Positions 4,985 to 8,031 of a stretch of 8,031 nt of DNA are shown here, piece after piece. Numbering within the stretch: position 1 is the stretch's first letter; every line of letters starts with the position of its first letter. The notes beneath the pieces are model-generated. The model saw only the letters and a program-made list of their open reading frames with translations, was not told the DNA's origin and did not search any database. The translations under genes were made by a program, and so were the position numbers. The stretch covers positions 1 through 8,031 of the forward strand of contig CAKTFF010000082.1 of the NCBI GenBank assembly GCA_934553185.1. Reading direction: 5' to 3'. Origin of the DNA: an uncultured Devosia sp. (lineage in GTDB: Bacteria > Pseudomonadota > Alphaproteobacteria > Rhizobiales > Devosiaceae).

Positions 4985-6457
4985 TCAGGTGGCTGGAACG
5001 ACGTCGGCCACCGTATCCTTCACCCCAATATCGAACAGCGCGTCGAGATGGCTCGCCACGGTCTCACCAAATACCTGGCTTTGTCCGAGATCGGTCCCGA
5101 ACACCTCGGTTAGTGCCACCAGCCCTTCATAAAGTGCCTCGGCATCGTCGCCGGCATCCGCGGCAATTGCCATCATCCGCATGGCAAGGGGATCACGCAC
5201 GTCGATGCTTTCGCCTTTTTCATCGATGCCGACAACATAACGCATCCAGGCCGCGACACCCAGGCCAAGCCGTTCAAACGGCTGGCCGGCTTCAAGCCGG
5301 TCCCTGATGGTGGCGAGGAGGCGCTGCGGCAGTTTCTGAGAGCCGTCCATGGCAATCTGCCAGGTACGATGCTTAAGAGCCGGGTTGCGAAACCGCTCCA
5401 GCAGTTGATCACGGTAAGTGCCGAGATCCACGCCGGGCATTTGGAGGGTGGGCATGGCTTCTTCGGTCATGAGCCCATGGATGAGATGGACGAAATCTGG
5501 GTCGCCCATTACGTCGGCAATGTACTCGTAACCGGCCAGATAGCCCAGATAAGCCATGGTGGAGTGCGAGCCATTGAGCATTCGCAGCTTCATGCGCTCG
5601 AAGGGCTCGACATCGCTCACCATCTGTGCGCCGGCCTGTTCAAAGGGCGGACGGCCACCGGGGAAGTGATCTTCGATCACCCACTGGGTAAACGGCTCGG
5701 TCATGATCGGCCAGGCGTCGTCCGCTCCGATCAGCCCAGCCGTTTCGAGCCGATCGGCATCGGTGGTGGAGGGTACGATCCGGTCCACCATGGTGCCTGG
5801 AAAGGCGACCTCCTTCACCCACTCGCCTAAAGCCGTGTCGCGCAGGCTGGCGAAGCGGGAAACGATGCGTTCCACCGTGGCGCCATTGCTGGGCAGGTTG
5901 TCGCAGCTCATCACCGCAAATGGAGCGATCCCGGCGGCGCGGCGTCGTGAAAGAGCCTCAACGAGCAGGCCCGGTGCGGATCGTGGTGACTCAGGATTGG
6001 CAAGGTCATGCACGATGTCGGGATGGCGCTGGTCCAGCTCGCCGGTGGCCGGATCGTGGCAGTAGCCTTTTTCGGTGACGGTCAGCGAGACGATGCGGAT
6101 TTGCGGACTGGCCATCAGCGCCAAAAGCTCTTCGCGCTGGGTATTGGCATCAAGGACTTGGAGGATCGAGCCAATGATGCGCGGATGGGTGCCTTGCGCG
6201 TCGCGAACTGCAACGGTGTAGAAACCATCCTGGGGCTCGAGCGCCTCTTTCGTATCCGGACGGCGGAGGCTGGCACCGACGATCGCCCAATCGGGATGAT
6301 CTTTCAGCAGGTCGTCGACATAAACGGCCATATGCGCCCGGTGAAAGGCACCGATTCCCAGATGCACAATGCCGGGTGTCAGTGTGCTCCGATCATAATC
6401 GGGCACGCGGACGCTTGCGGGAACCTGGGCAAGGGTGCTGGCGCTAAGGCGGGGCAT
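4985..6457 (-). CDS. Mannitol dehydrogenase family oxidoreductase, likely fructuronate reductase (UxuB-like)
   Basis: NAD(P)-dependent polyol-specific long-chain dehydrogenase, 490 residues, the usual length. The N-terminal Rossmann domain begins near residue 29 with GIGAFHRAH (34-42). The C-terminal domain holds the catalytic pattern K290-x4-N295-x2-H298 in MKLRMLNGSHS, with Asn187 in SCDNLP. These correspond in spacing to Lys295, Asn300, His303 and Asn191 of Pseudomonas fluorescens mannitol dehydrogenase. Members act on mannitol, arabinitol, fructuronate/mannonate or tagaturonate/altronate, and residues visible here do not settle the substrate. The adjacent KDG kinase favours fructuronate reductase (D-mannonate oxidoreductase), whose product is dehydrated to KDG. 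The start is supported by GGAG six bases upstream. It is convergent with the FGase gene with only 11 bases between, without an obvious terminator, and divergent from kdgK. No uxuA lies inside the window. Confidence 0.9.
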   Translation of the reverse strand: MPRLSASTLAQVPASVRVPDYDRSTLTPGIVHLGIGAFHRAHMAVYVDDLLKDHPDWAIVGASLRRPDTKEALEPQDGFYTVAVRDAQGTHPRIIGSILQVLDANTQREELLALMASPQIRIVSLTVTEKGYCHDPATGELDQRHPDIVHDLANPESPRSAPGLLVEALSRRRAAGIAPFAVMSCDNLPSNGATVERIVSRFASLRDTALGEWVKEVAFPGTMVDRIVPSTTDADRLETAGLIGADDAWPIMTEPFTQWVIEDHFPGGRPPFEQAGAQMVSDVEPFERMKLRMLNGSHSTMAYLGYLAGYEYIADVMGDPDFVHLIHGLMTEEAMPTLQMPGVDLGTYRDQLLERFRNPALKHRTWQIAMDGSQKLPQRLLATIRDRLEAGQPFERLGLGVAAWMRYVVGIDEKGESIDVRDPLAMRMMAIAADAGDDAEALYEGLVALTEVFGTDLGQSQVFGETVASHLDALFDIGVKDTVADVVPAT

Positions 6458-6499
6458 GAAAAACTCCGAACTGAAATCTCAGGCACACTAGCGGCGTTT

Positions 6500-6517
6500 G
6501 TTCTTGTATGGAAGAAC
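6500..6517. promoter_or_regulatory. Candidate operator GTTCTT-N6-AAGAAC
   Basis: A perfect inverted repeat with 6-bp arms and a 6-base spacer lies 42 bases before the oxidoreductase start and about 70 before kdgK. A second dyad, CGAGG-N4-CCTCG (6518-6531), abuts it, and a 10-bp palindrome GCGCATGCGC lies at 6543-6552. Size and position fit a transcription-factor site controlling both divergent genes. It does not match the UxuR or KdgR operators I know, so the regulator is unnamed. Confidence 0.45.
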
Positions 6518-6587
6518 CGAGGACGACCTCGTCTTGCGCGGCGCGCATGCGCTGGTTAAGCCAGAGGCGGTGGAGGGCATGGTAGTG

Positions 6588-7496
6588 ATGAACCGTTTCG
6601 TCAGCATCGGCGAATGCATGATCGAGATGAGCGGCGGCGAGGATCGCCAGTACCGCCTCGGCTATGCGGGCGACACGCTCAATACAGCCTGGTACATGCG
6701 CGCCCTGCTTGGTCCCGACTGGTCGGTGGATTACTTCACCGGCCTCGGAGAAGATCGATATTCGAGCGATATCCGCGCCTTTCTCGACAGCAACGGCATC
6801 GGCACCAGCCATATCCGCACAATACCTGGGCGCCGGCCGGGCCTCTACATGATTCACCAGGAAGCGGGCGACCGACACTTCACCTATTGGCGCGATACTT
6901 CGGCGGCCAAACTCCTGGCTGATGACAAGCCGGCTCTCGCCACGGCGGTGGAAGGCGCGAGCATGGTGTATTTCTCGGGCATTACGCTGGCCATCCTTGC
7001 GCCGCGCGCCCGTGGGCGTCTCCTTGGCGCAATCGTCAAGGCGCGCGACAATGGCGCTCGCATCGTGTTCGACACCAATATCCGACCGGCGCTTTGGAGC
7101 AGTCCGAGGGTCATGTGCTCGGTGCTGACAGCTGCCGCTTCGCTGTGTGACATCGTGCTGCCCACCCACGGCGATGAAGCGCCGCTGTTTGGCGACAAGG
7201 GCATCGACGACACCGCCGATCGCTACCTTGCGCTCGGCGTTGAGGAAGTGGTGGTCAAGGATGGAGCGGGTGAAGCACTGCTCGCCACGGCCAGCGAACG
7301 CGTCCGGGTGGCGCCGCCAGCTGGGGCTCAACTGGTGGACGCGACCGGCGCGGGAGACAGCTTCAACGGCGCTTATCTCGCGGCACGGCTTGCCGGCGAA
7401 TCGTTGCGAAAAGCCGGTGAAGCGGCGCACCGGGTTGCGGGCGTCGTTATCGGGCAAAAGGGTGCCTTGGTCGCGCCCGAACTGCTGCCTGCCTAA
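6588..7496 (+). CDS. kdgK: 2-keto-3-deoxygluconate kinase (PfkB family)
   Basis: KdgK uses ATP to phosphorylate 2-keto-3-deoxygluconate to KDPG, the step before aldolase cleavage to pyruvate and glyceraldehyde-3-phosphate. The 302-residue product shows GECMIEM near residue 8, the sugar-binding AGDTLNTAWYM (27-37), YWRDTSAAK (100-108) typical of KDG kinases, FDTNIRPALW (161-170), and PfkB signature 2, DATGAGDSFNG (251-261), with catalytic Asp257. Together these distinguish it from ribokinase and fructokinase. ATG 6588 is preferred; GGAGG at 6572-6576 lies 11 bases upstream. GTG 6585 (spacing eight) is a close alternative and ATG 6579 is too near the ribosome site. It is divergent from the mannitol-dehydrogenase-family gene, and its TAA overlaps the stop codon of the opposing dehydrogenase. 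Confidence in the substrate is high for a sequence-only call. Confidence 0.93.
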   Translation: MNRFVSIGECMIEMSGGEDRQYRLGYAGDTLNTAWYMRALLGPDWSVDYFTGLGEDRYSSDIRAFLDSNGIGTSHIRTIPGRRPGLYMIHQEAGDRHFTYWRDTSAAKLLADDKPALATAVEGASMVYFSGITLAILAPRARGRLLGAIVKARDNGARIVFDTNIRPALWSSPRVMCSVLTAAASLCDIVLPTHGDEAPLFGDKGIDDTADRYLALGVEEVVVKDGAGEALLATASERVRVAPPAGAQLVDATGAGDSFNGAYLAARLAGESLRKAGEAAHRVAGVVIGQKGALVAPELLPA

Positions 7497-8031
7497 AGGG
7501 CGATGATCGCCTTGATCAACCCGGTGCGGTTCTGCGCCCAGAGGGGCAGATCGCGCGGCACGTCTTCGAGACGCGTCTGGTGCGTTGCAAGCTGGTCGGT
7601 AGGAATGGCGCCATTGCGGATAGCGTCGATGACATGGTCGAAATCGTCGCGCGAAGCATTGCGCGAGGCTCTGATCGTCAGCTCGCGTCGGTGAATTTCG
7701 GGGTCTTCCCAGCCCAGCGTGCCCTTGGCAACGCCGACCAGCGTCAGTGCCCCGCCGTTCCGGCAGTAGCCCACAGCATCGGTCATCGCCGCGATGGAGC
7801 CGGTTGCGTCGAGCACCGCATCGAAGCCGCTGCCCATAACCTCTTTGAACCGATCGCCTGTGCGTTCATCAAGGGCAAACGCGCCAAAGCCGAAGCTGCG
7901 TGCCGATTCAAGCTTGTCTTTGGCAGCGTCCAGTATGGTGACTTCCGCGCCGGCGATCCGGGCAAAGAAGGCCGCGCCCAGCCCGATCGGCCCACCGCCC
8001 ACCACCAGCACGCGCGCGCCCGGACGCAGTT
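7493..8031 (-). CDS. Zinc-type medium-chain alcohol dehydrogenase, C-terminal part; 5' end outside window
   Basis: About 178 C-terminal residues of a medium-chain dehydrogenase/reductase (threonine/sorbitol dehydrogenase type). The reading frame stays open to the window edge, with coding sequence LRPGARV directly before the nucleotide-binding motif VVGGGPIGLGAA, so the GTG near 8011 is an internal valine, not a start. The Rossmann fold is followed by an acidic residue after the second strand (TILDAA), which favours NAD over NADP. FDAVLDATGS and the GGALTLVGVAKG segment are typical. The N-terminal catalytic zinc domain is outside, so substrate and zinc content cannot be checked. Beside a KDG kinase and a UxuB-like enzyme, a sugar-acid 5-dehydrogenase (such as L-galactonate, L-idonate or L-gulonate oxidation) is plausible but is only inferred from context. 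Confidence 0.88.
   Translation of the reverse strand, partial: LRPGARVLVVGGGPIGLGAAFFARIAGAEVTILDAAKDKLESARSFGFGAFALDERTGDRFKEVMGSGFDAVLDATGSIAAMTDAVGYCRNGGALTLVGVAKGTLGWEDPEIHRRELTIRASRNASRDDFDHVIDAIRNGAIPTDQLATHQTRLEDVPRDLPLWAQNRTGLIKAIIAL
7497..7513. terminator. Small hairpin at the kdgK / dehydrogenase junction
   Basis: AGGGCGA-TGA-TCGCCTT pairs over five GC-rich positions plus a wobble and an A-T pair, immediately after the kdgK stop and inside the end of the opposing gene. No long T tract follows on either strand, so function as a terminator for kdgK is only possible. Confidence 0.25.

Noticed and set aside
6444..7457. Long minus-strand open frame (337 codons) opposite kdgK
   Set aside because: It is a shadow of a clearly recognised PfkB kinase in high-GC DNA; it shows no family motif and overlaps the start of the opposing oxidoreductase.

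Overview
The window reads as chromosomal DNA from an alphaproteobacterium, probably of the order Hyphomicrobiales (Rhizobiales). The main reasons are a gcrA gene, which belongs to the alphaproteobacterial cell-cycle circuit, a perfect CtrA box in front of it, a local cluster of GANTC (CcrM) sites, high GC content, and neighbours (argD, phoR-type kinase, ppk2) that I recall sitting near gcrA in Sinorhizobium. The genus cannot be fixed from sequence alone; a Devosia-like organism is possible but unproven. No mobile element, CRISPR array, tRNA or rRNA was seen.

Layout. Positions 1-746 (minus): 5' two-thirds of argD, cut by the window edge. Positions 747-1090: a rich divergent regulatory region serving argD and gcrA. 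Positions 1091-1687 (plus): gcrA, followed by a textbook intrinsic terminator (1711-1735). Positions 1736-1899: a short non-coding stretch holding a perfect 14-bp palindrome. Positions 1900-3183 (minus): a PhoR-type membrane histidine kinase. It is divergent, across a 90-bp gap, from ppk2 (3274-4131, plus). Positions 4188-4973 (plus): an N-formylglutamate amidohydrolase-family protein with its own likely promoter. Positions 4985-6457 (minus): a mannitol dehydrogenase/fructuronate reductase-family oxidoreductase. It is divergent from a 2-keto-3-deoxygluconate kinase (6588-7496, plus). Positions 7493-8031 (minus): the C-terminal part of a medium-chain dehydrogenase whose stop codon overlaps that of the kinase.

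How the genes fit together. The left part joins arginine biosynthesis to the cell-cycle regulator GcrA. The gcrA upstream region carries the marks expected for control by CtrA and by adenine methylation at GANTC. The middle part suggests phosphate and polyphosphate physiology: a PhoR-like sensor kinase back to back with a polyphosphate kinase 2, but without the pst-phoU-phoB genes that usually accompany phoR. The right part looks like hexuronate/aldonate catabolism feeding the Entner-Doudoroff intermediate KDG: the oxidoreductase would interconvert a ketouronate and an aldonate, KdgK would phosphorylate KDG, and the second dehydrogenase may feed in another sugar acid. A dyad between the divergent oxidoreductase and kinase genes is a candidate operator for that pathway.

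The window is mostly recognisable housekeeping and metabolic DNA. The most interesting signals are in the non-coding gaps, above all the gcrA control region, rather than in a new gene system.
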